Shown here: one piece after another, positions 8,494 through 16,558 of the stretch
Position numbering within the stretch: the first letter of the stretch is position 1
Layout: every line of letters begins with the position of its first letter
Assembly (NCBI GenBank): GCA_963791225.1
Contig: CAWBRV010000008.1
Coordinates: forward strand, 248,001 to 312,000
Direction of reading: 5' to 3'
Source of the DNA: PALSA-612 sp963791225
GTDB lineage: Bacteria > Actinomycetota > Thermoleophilia > Gaiellales > Gaiellaceae
Length of the DNA: 64,000 bases
The notes under the pieces: model-generated
Seen by the model: only the letters and a program-made list of their open reading frames with translations
Database searches by the model: none
Told to the model about the DNA's origin: nothing
Made by a program: the position numbers and the translations under genes

Positions 8494-8906
8494 AGGTCGA
8501 CGACGCGCGGATCGTCCCAGGGAATGCCGTGCTCGTCGGGATCGGCCGGGTCGTACTCCTCGGTCACGTGGTAGCAGAACAGGACATCCGTCAGTGCCTC
8601 GAAGCCGTGCGCGTGGTACCCGGGGACGTAGATGGCGGTCGGGTTGTCGTCGCCGACGTCCTCCGTGAACGTCTCGCCGGTCGTCCGGTCGAGGACGACG
8701 ACGCGCGCCGTCCCCTCGAGGCACACGAAGAGGTCGTCCTGGCCGCGCTCGTGGTAGTGCAGGCCGCGGATCACCCCGCGGTGCGACCGGCTCAGGTTGG
8801 TCTGGCGGGTCGGCTTCGGGAGCAGCGACTCGCGGCGGAGCTCCATCAGCCAGCCCCGCTCGTCCACGAAGCGGCGGAGCGGCAGCCGCAGCAGGCCCTC
8901 GATCAC
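8445..8906 (-). CDS. rmlC: dTDP-4-dehydrorhamnose 3,5-epimerase (RmlC-like cupin)
   Basis: A 153-aa cupin with SHRGVIRGLHYH (active-site His region), the strand-rich core RVVVLDRTTGETF and YVPGYHAHGFEAL. It epimerises C3 and C5 of dTDP-4-keto-6-deoxyglucose. At 153 aa it is shorter than the usual 180-185 aa, mainly at the C-terminus. It starts at GTG 8906 inside the rmlA stop (4-bp overlap), and rmlD begins within its end, so the three genes form one tight unit. Confidence 0.9.
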   Translation of the reverse strand: MIEGLLRLPLRRFVDERGWLMELRRESLLPKPTRQTNLSRSHRGVIRGLHYHERGQDDLFVCLEGTARVVVLDRTTGETFTEDVGDDNPTAIYVPGYHAHGFEALTDVLFCYHVTEEYDPADPDEHGIPWDDPRVVDLWSTRTPILSARDASS

Positions 8907-9643
8907 CGGTTCGCGCCGCCCCGGCGGACGAAGTCGTTGACGGCGTAGTACGCGTCGATCGACTCGCCGGCGTCACCCCAAAAGCCCTCGACCACGTCGT
9001 ACTCCATCGCGCCGCGCTCGATGTACCAGTTGTTGACGTCGGAGATCTCGAGCTCGCCGCGGCCCGACGGCTGGAGCGACGGGAGCACGTCCCAGACGGC
9101 GCCGTCGTAGAAGTAGACGCCCGTCACGGCGTAGTCGCTCGGCGGGTCGTCCGGCTTCTCGATGACGCGTGTGAGTCGACCGTCCTCGCCGAGCTCCGGG
9201 ACTCCGAGATGCCGCAGGTGCTCGCGGTCCGACTCGCGGGCGAGCAGGACGCGGCCGCCGTACTGCTGGCCGCGGAACCGGTCCACCGTCGGCGCGAGCG
9301 ACCGCTCGAAGACGTTGTCCGCCAGCATCACGACGCAGTGCTCCTGCTCCACGAAGTGCTGGGCGAGCCCGAGCGCCTCGGCAATCCCGCCAGGCCGCTC
9401 CTGGTACGCGTAGAGGAGACGGTCACACCCGTAGGCCTGGCCGTTTCCGAGCAGGCGCAGGAACTCGCCGGCGTGCGTCCCGCCCGTGACGATCATGATC
9501 TCGACGACGCCCGCGCCGACGAGCGCCTCGATGGCGTACTCGATCATCGGGCGGTCGTAGATCGGCAGCAGGTGCTTGTTCGTGATGCGCGTCAGGGGGT
9601 CGAGACGCGACCCAGTGCCGCCGGCGAGGACGACGCCTTTCAC
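8903..9643 (-). CDS. rmlA: glucose-1-phosphate thymidylyltransferase
   Basis: A 246-aa nucleotidyltransferase that makes dTDP-glucose from dTTP and glucose-1-phosphate, the entry step to rhamnose. The signature VVLAGGTGSRLDPLT is at the N-terminus, followed by NKHLLPIYDRPMIEY, ADNVFE and VIEKPDDPPSDYAVTGVYFYD. It is shorter than the roughly 290-aa long form and looks like the short actinobacterial type. GTG 9643 is supported by a -10 TAGCAT 7 nt upstream. First gene of rmlACD. Confidence 0.93.
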   Translation of the reverse strand: MKGVVLAGGTGSRLDPLTRITNKHLLPIYDRPMIEYAIEALVGAGVVEIMIVTGGTHAGEFLRLLGNGQAYGCDRLLYAYQERPGGIAEALGLAQHFVEQEHCVVMLADNVFERSLAPTVDRFRGQQYGGRVLLARESDREHLRHLGVPELGEDGRLTRVIEKPDDPPSDYAVTGVYFYDGAVWDVLPSLQPSGRGELEISDVNNWYIERGAMEYDVVEGFWGDAGESIDAYYAVNDFVRRGGANR

Positions 9644-9650
9644 GGGGCAG

Positions 9651-9656
9651 ATGCTA
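9651..9656 (-). promoter_or_regulatory. -10 box TAGCAT before rmlA
   Basis: TAGCAT, 7 nt, then GTG 9643. Probable leaderless promoter for rmlA-rmlC-rmlD, divergent from the hsp20-lon promoter about 40 bp away. Confidence 0.5.
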
Positions 9657-9694
9657 CTTCGGCTCGAACTCGACTCCGGCCCGAACCCGCTCGG

Positions 9695-9700
9695 TACGCT
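9695..9700 (+). promoter_or_regulatory. -10 box TACGCT before hsp20-lon
   Basis: TACGCT, 6 nt, then GTG 9707. No obvious CIRCE or HAIR-type operator was seen nearby, so heat-shock control is not shown by the sequence. Confidence 0.5.
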
Positions 9701-9706
9701 GTCCTC

Positions 9707-10150
9707 GTGTCCCCAAGCGACGACACCGAGCGCTCCCGCTCCGAGATCGAAGGCATCTTCAACGAGCTCTGGCACGGGACGCGCTTCACGGTCACGCGCC
9801 GCGGCTTCCGGCCGTCCATCGACGTCGTCCGCACCGAGGATCCCGCCGAGTTGCGCGTCATCGTCGATCTCGCGGGCGTCGACCCGGCCGACGTGCACAT
9901 CGCCGTGAACGAGCGCGCACTCGTGATCGCGGGGCAGCGCAACCGGGTGCTACCGGACTGCCGACCGTCCTATCACCTGCTCGAGATCGAGGACGGGCCG
10001 TTCGAGCGACGGATCGCCCTTCCCGAGCACGTCGACCCCGACGGGGCCAGAGCGACCTACGAGCGCGGCCTGCTCACCGTGGTGCTTCCGGTCGCCGCCA
10101 CCCCCGCGCGCCCCGAGCGCATCACGATCCGGATCCGGACGATCGCGTGA
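9707..10150 (+). CDS. small heat-shock protein, Hsp20/alpha-crystallin family
   Basis: A 147-aa holdase-type chaperone. Residues about 30-125 form the alpha-crystallin domain: DVVRTEDPAELRVIVDLAGVDPADVHIAV, then ALVIAGQRN, then the characteristic A-TYERGLLTVVLP end, close to the family A-x-x-x-x-G-x-L motif. GTG 9707 is preferred to longer in-frame starts because those overlap rmlA and a -10 lies 6 nt before it. Its stop overlaps the lon start by 4 bp, coupling a holdase to a protein-quality-control protease. Confidence 0.9.
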   Translation: MSPSDDTERSRSEIEGIFNELWHGTRFTVTRRGFRPSIDVVRTEDPAELRVIVDLAGVDPADVHIAVNERALVIAGQRNRVLPDCRPSYHLLEIEDGPFERRIALPEHVDPDGARATYERGLLTVVLPVAATPARPERITIRIRTIA

Positions 10151-12558
10151 GCGATCTCATGCCCGAGGCGGAGCCCTTCGAGGGCGACGTCGAGATCCCG
10201 TCCGCGCTGCCCGTCCTCCCGCTCAAGGAGACGGTCGTCTTCCCGCAGTCGATGACCCCGCTCGCCATCGGCCAGGAGCGCTCCGTGAAGCTGATCGACG
10301 ACGTCGTCGCCGGCGACCGGATGCTCGCCCTCGTGACGACCCGCGACCCCGCGGTCGAGCTGGCCGGCTTCGACGACGTGTACGAGATCGGCACCGCCGG
10401 GCTCGTACACCGCATGATCCGCATCCCCGACGGGACGCTCCGCATCCTCGTCCAGGGGCTCGCCCGCATCCGCGTCGAACGACGCGTCACGGACGACCCC
10501 TACCCGATCGGCGAGTTCGCGCAGCTCCCGGACGTCGTCAAGGCGAGCAAGGAGGTCGAAGCCCTGACGCGCACCGTGCAGAACCAGTTCGCGCGCGTCG
10601 TCGAGCTCGTCCCCACCCTTCCCGACGAGCTCCAGCTCGCCGCCGCCAACATCGACGACCCGGGTGTGCTCACCTACCTCGTCGCCTCGACACTCCGGCT
10701 CAAGACCGAGGAGAAGCAGCGGCTGCTCGAGATGGTCGACGTCGAGCAGCGGTTGCGCACGACCGCGGCGATCCTGAGCCGCGAGCTCGAGGTGTTCGAG
10801 CTCGGCTCGAAGATCCAGTCACAGGTCGAGTCGGAGATGGAGAAGACGCAGCGCGAGTACTTCCTGCGCCAGCAGATGAAGGCGATCCAGGACGAGCTCG
10901 GCGAGGGCGATCCCGAGCAGGCCGAGCTCGAGGACCTGCGCACGCGGATCGACGAGGCGAACCTGCCCGAGGAGGCGCTGAAGGCTGCGAACCGCGAACT
11001 GTCTCGCCTCGAGAAGCTCCCCGCGGCGGCGGCGGAGTACGGCGTCATCCGCACCTACCTCGACTGGATCCTCTCACTGCCGTGGAACCAGACGACGCCC
11101 GACAACCTCGACCTCGAGCAGGCCCGGAAGGTCCTCGACGCCGACCACTACGACCTCGAGAAAATCAAGGAGCGGATCCTCGAGTCGCTCGCCGTCGGCA
11201 AGCTCAAGGGCGACGTCTCGGGACAGATCCTCTGCTTCGTCGGCCCGCCGGGCGTCGGCAAGACGTCGCTCGGCCATTCGATCGCGACGGCGCTCGGCCG
11301 CAAATTCGTGCGCATCTCGGTCGGCGGCGTCCGTGACGAGTCCGAGCTCCGCGGCCACCGCCGCACGTACATCGGAGCGATGCCGGGGACGGTCGTGCGC
11401 GCGCTCCGCGACGCCGAGTCCCGGAACCCGGTGTTCATGATCGACGAGATCGACAAGATGGGCGCCGACTGGCGCGGCGACCCGGCCAGCGCGATGCTCG
11501 AGATCCTCGATCCGGCGCAGAACGCGAGCTTCCGCGATCACTACCTCGACCTGCCGTTCGACCTCTCGAAGGTCCTGTTCGTGTGCACGGCCAACCAGCT
11601 CGAAACGATCCCGGGACCGCTCGTCGACCGGATGGACGTGATCCAGCTCACGGGCTACACGGAGGACGAGAAGCTCCAGATCGGCAAGCGCTATCTCGTG
11701 CCGAAGCAGCTCGAGGCCCACGGTCTCGACCCTGCCAGGATCGAGGTCGACGACGCGGCGCTGCGGATGATCATCCGCGAGTACACGCGAGAGGCCGGTG
11801 TCCGCAGCCTCGAGCGGCGCATCGCCGACCTCTGCCGCAAGGCGGCGCGCAAGGTCGCGGACGGCTACAACCGCAAGTTTCGCGTCGACGAGAAGCGCGC
11901 CCGCGAGTGGCTCGGCCCACGACGCTTCGCCGGCGAGGTGCGCAAGCGGACGTCCGATCCGGGTGTCGCGACCGGCCTCGCGGTCACGGCGGCCGGCGGC
12001 GACGTCCTCTTCATCGAGGCGACGGCGTACCCGGGCGGCGGCAAGTTGATCGTCACGGGCCAGCTCGGCGAGGTGATGCAGGAATCGGCGCATGCCGCGT
12101 TGTCGTGGGTGCGCAGCCACGCGGAGCGGCTCGGGCTCGAGCCGGAGTGGTTCTCCGAGCACGACGTCCACATCCATGTCCCGGCCGGCGCCGTCCCCAA
12201 GGACGGGCCTTCGGCAGGGATCACCATCGCCACGGCGCTCGTCTCGCTGGCCCGCGGCAAGCCGGTGTCGAGCGACGTCGCGATGACCGGCGAGATCACG
12301 CTCACGGGGCAGGTGCTCCAGATCGGCGGCGTTCGCGACAAGGTGCTCGCGGCGCAGCGTGCCGGCGTGCACAAGATCATCCTCCCCCGGGAGAACGAGC
12401 CTGACCTCGCAGAGCTGCCGCCGCAGGCGCGCGAGCAGCTTCAGTTCGTCCTCGCGGATACGATCGAGGACGTGCTCGGCGAGGCGTTCGACGGCGACGG
12501 CACGAAGCGGCCTCGCGTCGCCGCGAACGGGCGCGCCGCCAGGGCGAAGAGCCGCTAG
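10147..12558 (+). CDS. lon: ATP-dependent protease La (Lon)
   Basis: An 803-aa Lon of the LonA type that degrades misfolded proteins in the cytoplasm. Domains in order: LON substrate-binding domain (residues about 18-205), coiled coil (about 205-260), AAA+ module with Walker A GPPGVGKT at 366-373 and the Walker B segment VFMIDEIDKM, then the protease domain with the Ser689 (PKDGPSAG)/Lys732 dyad. GTG start overlaps the hsp20 stop (GTGA). The stop CTAG is shared with the convergent lipoprotein gene, so the two ends overlap by 3-4 bp. Confidence 0.97.
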   Translation: MSDLMPEAEPFEGDVEIPSALPVLPLKETVVFPQSMTPLAIGQERSVKLIDDVVAGDRMLALVTTRDPAVELAGFDDVYEIGTAGLVHRMIRIPDGTLRILVQGLARIRVERRVTDDPYPIGEFAQLPDVVKASKEVEALTRTVQNQFARVVELVPTLPDELQLAAANIDDPGVLTYLVASTLRLKTEEKQRLLEMVDVEQRLRTTAAILSRELEVFELGSKIQSQVESEMEKTQREYFLRQQMKAIQDELGEGDPEQAELEDLRTRIDEANLPEEALKAANRELSRLEKLPAAAAEYGVIRTYLDWILSLPWNQTTPDNLDLEQARKVLDADHYDLEKIKERILESLAVGKLKGDVSGQILCFVGPPGVGKTSLGHSIATALGRKFVRISVGGVRDESELRGHRRTYIGAMPGTVVRALRDAESRNPVFMIDEIDKMGADWRGDPASAMLEILDPAQNASFRDHYLDLPFDLSKVLFVCTANQLETIPGPLVDRMDVIQLTGYTEDEKLQIGKRYLVPKQLEAHGLDPARIEVDDAALRMIIREYTREAGVRSLERRIADLCRKAARKVADGYNRKFRVDEKRAREWLGPRRFAGEVRKRTSDPGVATGLAVTAAGGDVLFIEATAYPGGGKLIVTGQLGEVMQESAHAALSWVRSHAERLGLEPEWFSEHDVHIHVPAGAVPKDGPSAGITIATALVSLARGKPVSSDVAMTGEITLTGQVLQIGGVRDKVLAAQRAGVHKIILPRENEPDLAELPPQAREQLQFVLADTIEDVLGEAFDGDGTKRPRVAANGRAARAKSR

Positions 12559-13064
12559 AGCGGCCGGAACGTCTTCTCGAGCTGGCCGCAGGCGTCGGGC
12601 TCGCTCCCCGTCCAGCGGCACAGGAGCTGGAATTCGGTCTTCCCGCGCAGGACGAACGTGATCCGTTGCCGGAGGTCGTGGTCACCGCTGCGGTAGCCGA
12701 GGTCGTACTGGCGCGCCTTGATGCCGGCAAGCGTCACGGTCGAGGCCTTCTGCACGGTGCCATGGAGCCGGGTCGCGAGCTGCTTCGCGCCCCCGTCCAG
12801 CTCGCGGGTCGCCGCCGCGAACAGCGACGGCTTGTACGGGTGCAGGAGCGGGAAGGTCGTGACGGAGACGAGCTCGTCCGAGACGGGCTTCGGCGACGCC
12901 TGCACCTGGCTGTCGCGCCGCCGCACGTGCCACGAGGAGGGCGCCTGGAACAGGAACCCGGTGCCGCGGATCGTCTGGTCGGCGACGTGGCTCGACCCGC
13001 CGCCGCACGATGCCAACACCGTGACTGCGAGGACGCATACGCCGGCGGAAAACAGGGAACGCAT
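12555..13064 (-). CDS. putative lipoprotein
   Basis: A 169-aa exported protein with a short signal peptide and lipobox L-A-S-C (Cys20), followed by GGGSS, so it is probably lipid-anchored to the outer face of the membrane. The mature part is a beta-rich domain (FLFQAPSSWHV, SVTTFPLL, ITFVLRGKTEFQLLCRW) reminiscent of PsbP-like or DUF1795-type lipoprotein folds. That resemblance is weak and by eye only. It converges on lon, with interlocked stop codons. Function unknown. Confidence 0.75.
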   Translation of the reverse strand: MRSLFSAGVCVLAVTVLASCGGGSSHVADQTIRGTGFLFQAPSSWHVRRRDSQVQASPKPVSDELVSVTTFPLLHPYKPSLFAAATRELDGGAKQLATRLHGTVQKASTVTLAGIKARQYDLGYRSGDHDLRQRITFVLRGKTEFQLLCRWTGSEPDACGQLEKTFRPL

Positions 13065-13070
13065 CAGGGG

Positions 13071-13076
13071 TACACT
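13071..13076 (+). promoter_or_regulatory. -10 box TACACT before the 13106 gene
   Basis: TACACT lies about 30 nt before ATG 13106. The leader then carries AAAGGA about 9 nt before the start, so this gene appears to have a conventional short leader with a Shine-Dalgarno. Confidence 0.35.
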
Positions 13077-13105
13077 CGAGTCAGGCGACGAAAGGAACTG
13101 TAGTC

Positions 13106-13537
13106 ATGGCAGCCACCAAGGACAGAGTCAAGTACGCCACGGACACCGCCAGGCCCTATGTCCAGCGCGCGTTGACGGACGACGAGTTTCGACAGAACCT
13201 GCGCGACGCGTTCGCCGCGGCGCGGGCGATCTACGAAGGGCTGGGCGGACAACGAGGCCTCACGTCGGTCGCATCGCGGGTCGCCGGCGACGAGGATATT
13301 CATGCCAACCTTCGCCGCGCGATCGGTGAGCTCCGCCAGGCAGCGGACCGGATCCAGGAGCGGGAGCAGCCGAAGTCGCACGGCTTCCGCAACATCGCCC
13401 TGCTCGCCACCGGGATCGTGATCGGGATCTTCTTCAACCCGTTCACGGGCCGCCCGACGCGCCGCTGGGTCAAGGGCAAGGTGACGAGCTCGAGCGACGC
13501 GGCGCAGGCCACATCGCCGAACGGCTCGTCCGCCTGA
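13106..13537 (+). CDS. membrane-associated hypothetical protein
   Basis: A 143-aa protein not recognised by family. It has a basic, helical N-terminal half (residues 1-85, rich in Arg/Ala/Glu), one hydrophobic segment at about 94-111 (NIALLATGIVIGIFFNPFTG) and a Ser/Thr-rich tail. The layout (helical domain, single TM, short tail) suggests a bitopic membrane protein with a cytoplasmic helical part. ATG 13106 has a good Shine-Dalgarno (AAAGGA). It is divergent from the lipoprotein gene and convergent with the M23 peptidase gene. Confidence 0.7.
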   Translation: MAATKDRVKYATDTARPYVQRALTDDEFRQNLRDAFAAARAIYEGLGGQRGLTSVASRVAGDEDIHANLRRAIGELRQAADRIQEREQPKSHGFRNIALLATGIVIGIFFNPFTGRPTRRWVKGKVTSSSDAAQATSPNGSSA

Positions 13538-13544
13538 CGCCGGG

Positions 13545-15029
13545 CTAGCGTCTCGTCTCGCTCCGCCGCGGAGCGTGCCCCGTGCCCCCCGAGAGGAGCG
13601 CGTCGCTCGCGTGCGGCTCGATCGCGCGACGTAGCGTCTCGGGGTCGAGCCCGCTCGCGGTCGAGATGTCGCTGCTCTGGACGAGGAAAGCGCCTGCCTG
13701 CGGCAGCAGGCTGTGCAGCGGCTGCGGAGCCCAGGCGACGCCGGCCGGGAAGCGCACGTCCTGGAGGTGCCGCCACGCGTCGAGGTACGGCGTCGGGTCG
13801 ACGGCACCGTCGTAGCCGAGGAAGAGCAGCGAGGCCGGGTGGACCTCGAAGTGCAGGTGGTAGGGGCCGCCGGCGGCGTCGCCCGTGTTGCCCACGAAGC
13901 CGAGAACGTCCCCCGCGTGCACGTGCGTCCCGTTGCGGGCGAGCGGCGTGTATGCGGACAGGTGCGCGTAGTAGTACTGGTTGCCGGCCTTGTCCTGGAG
14001 CCAGAGGCGGTTGCCGCCGATCCGGTTCGGCCCGACCGAGAAGACCACGCCGTCGGCGACCGCGAGGAGCGGCGCACCGAGCGGGGCGAAGATGTCGGCG
14101 CCGTGGTGCCAGCCTCCCGAGACGTCGCCCCGCGGCGCACCGAACGTGTCGCCGTACCCGGACGGGCCGTAGACGGGGAACACGTACCCCTGGGAGGTGA
14201 TCGAGCGCTGGAGGGGCGGCGGGATCGAGAGCACGGGGAACAGGCCGAGGTCGTTGAGCACGTTCGACGGCGTGGCCGGCACCGTCGCGGGCGGGGCAGG
14301 CTCGGAAGCGCTAGGCGGGCTCGGAGGCGGCAGCGCGCTCGGCGGCGGGGGAGTGAACGACTGCGGCGGCGGAATCGAGGTGAGCGCGTCCGCGTAGCCG
14401 ATCAGGATGCGCGTGCCCGCAGGCAGGCTGCCGTGCGTGGCGTCGATCCAGATGTCGATTCCGGTGAGCCAGGCGTGGTAGGTCGGTGCCTGAGCGCTCT
14501 TGCCGCCGATCTGCTCCTCTTCGAGCACGTAGGCGTGGCCCCAGTCGCCGAGCGCGATCCGCGCGTTCGGCGTCACGGTCTCCGGCTGTCCGAGCACGGA
14601 CAGGTTGGTCACGGACGCGCCCTCGAAGTCGGCCGATCCCTGACCGCCGGCGAGTGACGCGGCCGCACGCACGACGACGGCGTCGGCCGTGATCTCGCCG
14701 CCGAACAGGGAGATCCCGGTCAGGTCGGCCCCCGCCCTGACGGTCGCCCCGTCACCGCTCACCGAGGTGCGGCCGGTCAGCGTCGCCGCCTGCAGAACCG
14801 AGCCGTCGGCCGGATAGGAGAAGGCACCGTCGGCATTGGTCGTCCACGGCGGGGTGGCGTGCTGGCCTGCGAGCACCGGGATCTGCCCCGGCAGCTGGAT
14901 CTGGATGCCGTACTCGAAGGCGCGCGGCAAGGGTTGCGTCGCCGGCCGTCCGGGACCAGCCAGCGACCCGACGATCACCGCTGCGAGGACGATCGGCAGG
15001 ACGAACCCGATACTGCGCCGCCGAGCCAC
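13545..15029 (-). CDS. M23-family metallopeptidase, exported
   Basis: A 494-aa protein with an N-terminal membrane anchor (RSIGFVLPIVLAAVIVGSLAG). Residues about 40-255 form a beta-rich domain of unknown role. A long proline-rich linker (about 255-305) follows, then a LytM/M23 domain with HHGADIFAPLGAP (metal ligands His and Asp) and HLHFEVHP (catalytic and ligand His). M23 enzymes cut peptidoglycan cross-links or act as amidase activators. All key residues are present, so activity is likely. GTG 15029 has a -10-like GATACT 8 nt upstream. Start choice is uncertain by a few codons. Confidence 0.85.
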   Translation of the reverse strand: MARRRSIGFVLPIVLAAVIVGSLAGPGRPATQPLPRAFEYGIQIQLPGQIPVLAGQHATPPWTTNADGAFSYPADGSVLQAATLTGRTSVSGDGATVRAGADLTGISLFGGEITADAVVVRAAASLAGGQGSADFEGASVTNLSVLGQPETVTPNARIALGDWGHAYVLEEEQIGGKSAQAPTYHAWLTGIDIWIDATHGSLPAGTRILIGYADALTSIPPPQSFTPPPPSALPPPSPPSASEPAPPATVPATPSNVLNDLGLFPVLSIPPPLQRSITSQGYVFPVYGPSGYGDTFGAPRGDVSGGWHHGADIFAPLGAPLLAVADGVVFSVGPNRIGGNRLWLQDKAGNQYYYAHLSAYTPLARNGTHVHAGDVLGFVGNTGDAAGGPYHLHFEVHPASLLFLGYDGAVDPTPYLDAWRHLQDVRFPAGVAWAPQPLHSLLPQAGAFLVQSSDISTASGLDPETLRRAIEPHASDALLSGGTGHAPRRSETRR

Positions 15030-15076
15030 AGACGCCCAGTATCGCAAGCGCGCGCGCTGGCCCGCCGCAGGCAGGG

Positions 15077-15475
15077 TCAGGGGCGCTTCCAGGCGCGCCA
15101 TGCGAGCTGGGCCGCCGTCAGCACCAGCAGCACGCCGAACAGTCGCCGGAGCACGGCTCCCGGCAGCGACTCGGCGAGCAGCCCGCCCGCGATCACACCG
15201 CCGATTCCGGCGAGCCCGAGCGCGAGCGACGCGTTCCAGCGGACGTTGCCGTAACGAGCCTGCCGCCACGTCCCGACGGCAACCGTCGGCAGGATCGCGA
15301 GCAGCGAGGTCGCCTGCGCCTGATGCTGCTCGAGGCCGAGCGTGAGGGTGAGCGCGGGGACGAAGAGGATGCCGCCGCCGACGCCGAACAGGCCGGCCAG
15401 GATGCCGGCCGCGAGACCCACGACGATCGCGACCGCCAGGTGGGACGCTGTGACGGCAAGCAGCAGGCCCATCAC
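15077..15475 (-). CDS. TauE/SafE (TSUP) permease, half-size, second gene of pair
   Basis: A 132-aa integral membrane protein with about four hydrophobic helices and the TauE-type glycine motif LAGLFGVGGGILFVPALT near the N-terminus. Full TauE/SafE anion exporters are about 250 aa with two such repeats. This gene encodes only one, and its partner upstream encodes the other. Its GTG start overlaps the partner stop by 4 bp, so the two halves should be made together and probably form a heterodimer. Substrate (sulfite, sulfoacetate or other small anions) cannot be told. Confidence 0.8.
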   Translation of the reverse strand: MMGLLLAVTASHLAVAIVVGLAAGILAGLFGVGGGILFVPALTLTLGLEQHQAQATSLLAILPTVAVGTWRQARYGNVRWNASLALGLAGIGGVIAGGLLAESLPGAVLRRLFGVLLVLTAAQLAWRAWKRP

Positions 15476-15819
15476 ACGAACAACCGGATTCCGACCCCGA
15501 ACAGCAGCGCCGAGAACGCGAGGGTCAGCGTCCGGTTGGCGAGGCGCTGCTGCACCGACGTCCCGATCACCGCCCCCACCGCCGCGGGCAGCCCGAGCAC
15601 GATCGCGTCGACCGGCCGCAAATCGCCGTGAACCCCGTAGAAGACGACGCCTTCGAGCGCGATCAACCCGATCGCGGCGAGCGAGGTCGCCATGGCCTGC
15701 CGGGCGGCGAAGGCGGCGACACCGATCAGCAGCGGCACCATCACGATGCCACCTCCGACCCCGAACAACGCCCCGAAGAACCCCGCTGCCAGCCCGATCG
15801 CGACGAGGCGAACCTGCAC
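15472..15819 (-). CDS. TauE/SafE (TSUP) permease, half-size, first gene of pair
   Basis: A 115-aa membrane protein with about four helices and its own repeat of the family motif (AAGFFGALFGVGGGIVMVPLL). It corresponds to one half of a normal TauE/SafE protein. GTG 15819 has a -10 TAGAAT exactly 6 nt upstream and no room for a leader, because the divergent otsB start is 17 bp away. It is translated first and overlaps its partner by GTGA. A simple internal stop in a single ancestral gene is unlikely, since each half has an intact start and clean end. Confidence 0.8.
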   Translation of the reverse strand: MQVRLVAIGLAAGFFGALFGVGGGIVMVPLLIGVAAFAARQAMATSLAAIGLIALEGVVFYGVHGDLRPVDAIVLGLPAAVGAVIGTSVQQRLANRTLTLAFSALLFGVGIRLFV

Positions 15820-15824
15820 CGGCC

Positions 15825-15831
15825 TATTCTA
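15825..15831. promoter_or_regulatory. shared symmetric -10 heptamer TATTCTA between tauE and otsB
   Basis: Plus-strand TATTCT is 6 nt before GTG 15837. Minus-strand TAGAAT is 6 nt before GTG 15819. A single 7-bp box is thus centred between two leaderless-type starts. The whole intergenic space is 17 bp. Confidence 0.55.
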
Positions 15832-15856
15832 GGAGGGTGCTCGCCGGCACCCTCCT
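15831..15856 (+). repeat. 10-bp perfect inverted repeat over the otsB start
   Basis: AGGAGGGTGC (15831-15840) and GCACCCTCCT (15847-15856) flank a 6-nt loop. They cover the AGGAGG and the GTG start codon. If transcription starts upstream, the hairpin would hide the start. If it starts at the GTG, only half of the left arm is present in the RNA. Confidence 0.6.
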
Positions 15857-16553
15857 GGAGCGCCTGGCCGAGGATCCACGAGCCGCCGCGCTGATCCTCG
15901 ACGTCGACGGAACGCTCGCTCCGATCGCGCCGGCGCCCGAGCTGGCGGTCCTGCCGGAGACGACCAGGAGCGAGCTCGAGCGGCTCGTCGGCTCGTACGG
16001 ACTCGTCGCGTGCGTGAGCGGACGACCGTCTGCCGACGCGTCGCGCATCGTCGGAGTCGAAGGGATTCGCTACGTCGGCGAGCACGGCCTCGAGCTCGAC
16101 CCGGCCGCCCTGGAGTGGGCCGACCGCTTGAGCGCGTTCGCTGCCTCGGCGGGCTGGCCGAGCGAGCCCGGCAAGCGCTTCGCGCTCGCCTTCCACTACC
16201 GCGACGTGAAGGACGAGCAGGCGGCGCTCGGGACCTTGCGAGGCGTGGCCGATCGGGCGCTCCAGGAGGGGCTCCGTCCTCGCTGGGGCCGGAAGGTGCT
16301 CGAGGTGAGGCCGCCGCTCGACGCCGACAAGGGCACAGCCGTCCGTCGGCTGCTCGACGAGGCCGGCCTGCGACGTGCGCTGTACGCAGGTGACGATGAC
16401 ACGGATCTCGACGCATTTCGCGGCCTCGACGGTCTCGAGGTAGCCGTTCGGGTCGCCGTCGTGTCGATCGAAGGCCCCTCGGATCTCCGCCAGGCGGCCG
16501 ATCTCGTCGTCGACGGCACGGAGGAGCTGCTCGAGCTGCTCCGCCGACTCTGA
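15837..16553 (+). CDS. otsB: trehalose-6-phosphate phosphatase
   Basis: A 238-aa HAD-superfamily phosphatase that removes phosphate from trehalose-6-phosphate. Motif I is DVDGTLAPI with Asp22/Asp24, and VSGRP, EHGLELD and YAGDDDTDLDAF (motif IV) follow in family order. No otsA lies in the window, so the partner synthase must be elsewhere. GTG 15837 matches the leaderless module. The AGGAGG directly abutting it is too close to act as a Shine-Dalgarno for this codon. The Nudix gene follows 5 bp later. Confidence 0.9.
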   Translation: MLAGTLLERLAEDPRAAALILDVDGTLAPIAPAPELAVLPETTRSELERLVGSYGLVACVSGRPSADASRIVGVEGIRYVGEHGLELDPAALEWADRLSAFAASAGWPSEPGKRFALAFHYRDVKDEQAALGTLRGVADRALQEGLRPRWGRKVLEVRPPLDADKGTAVRRLLDEAGLRRALYAGDDDTDLDAFRGLDGLEVAVRVAVVSIEGPSDLRQAADLVVDGTEELLELLRRL

Positions 16554-16558
16554 CGGAC

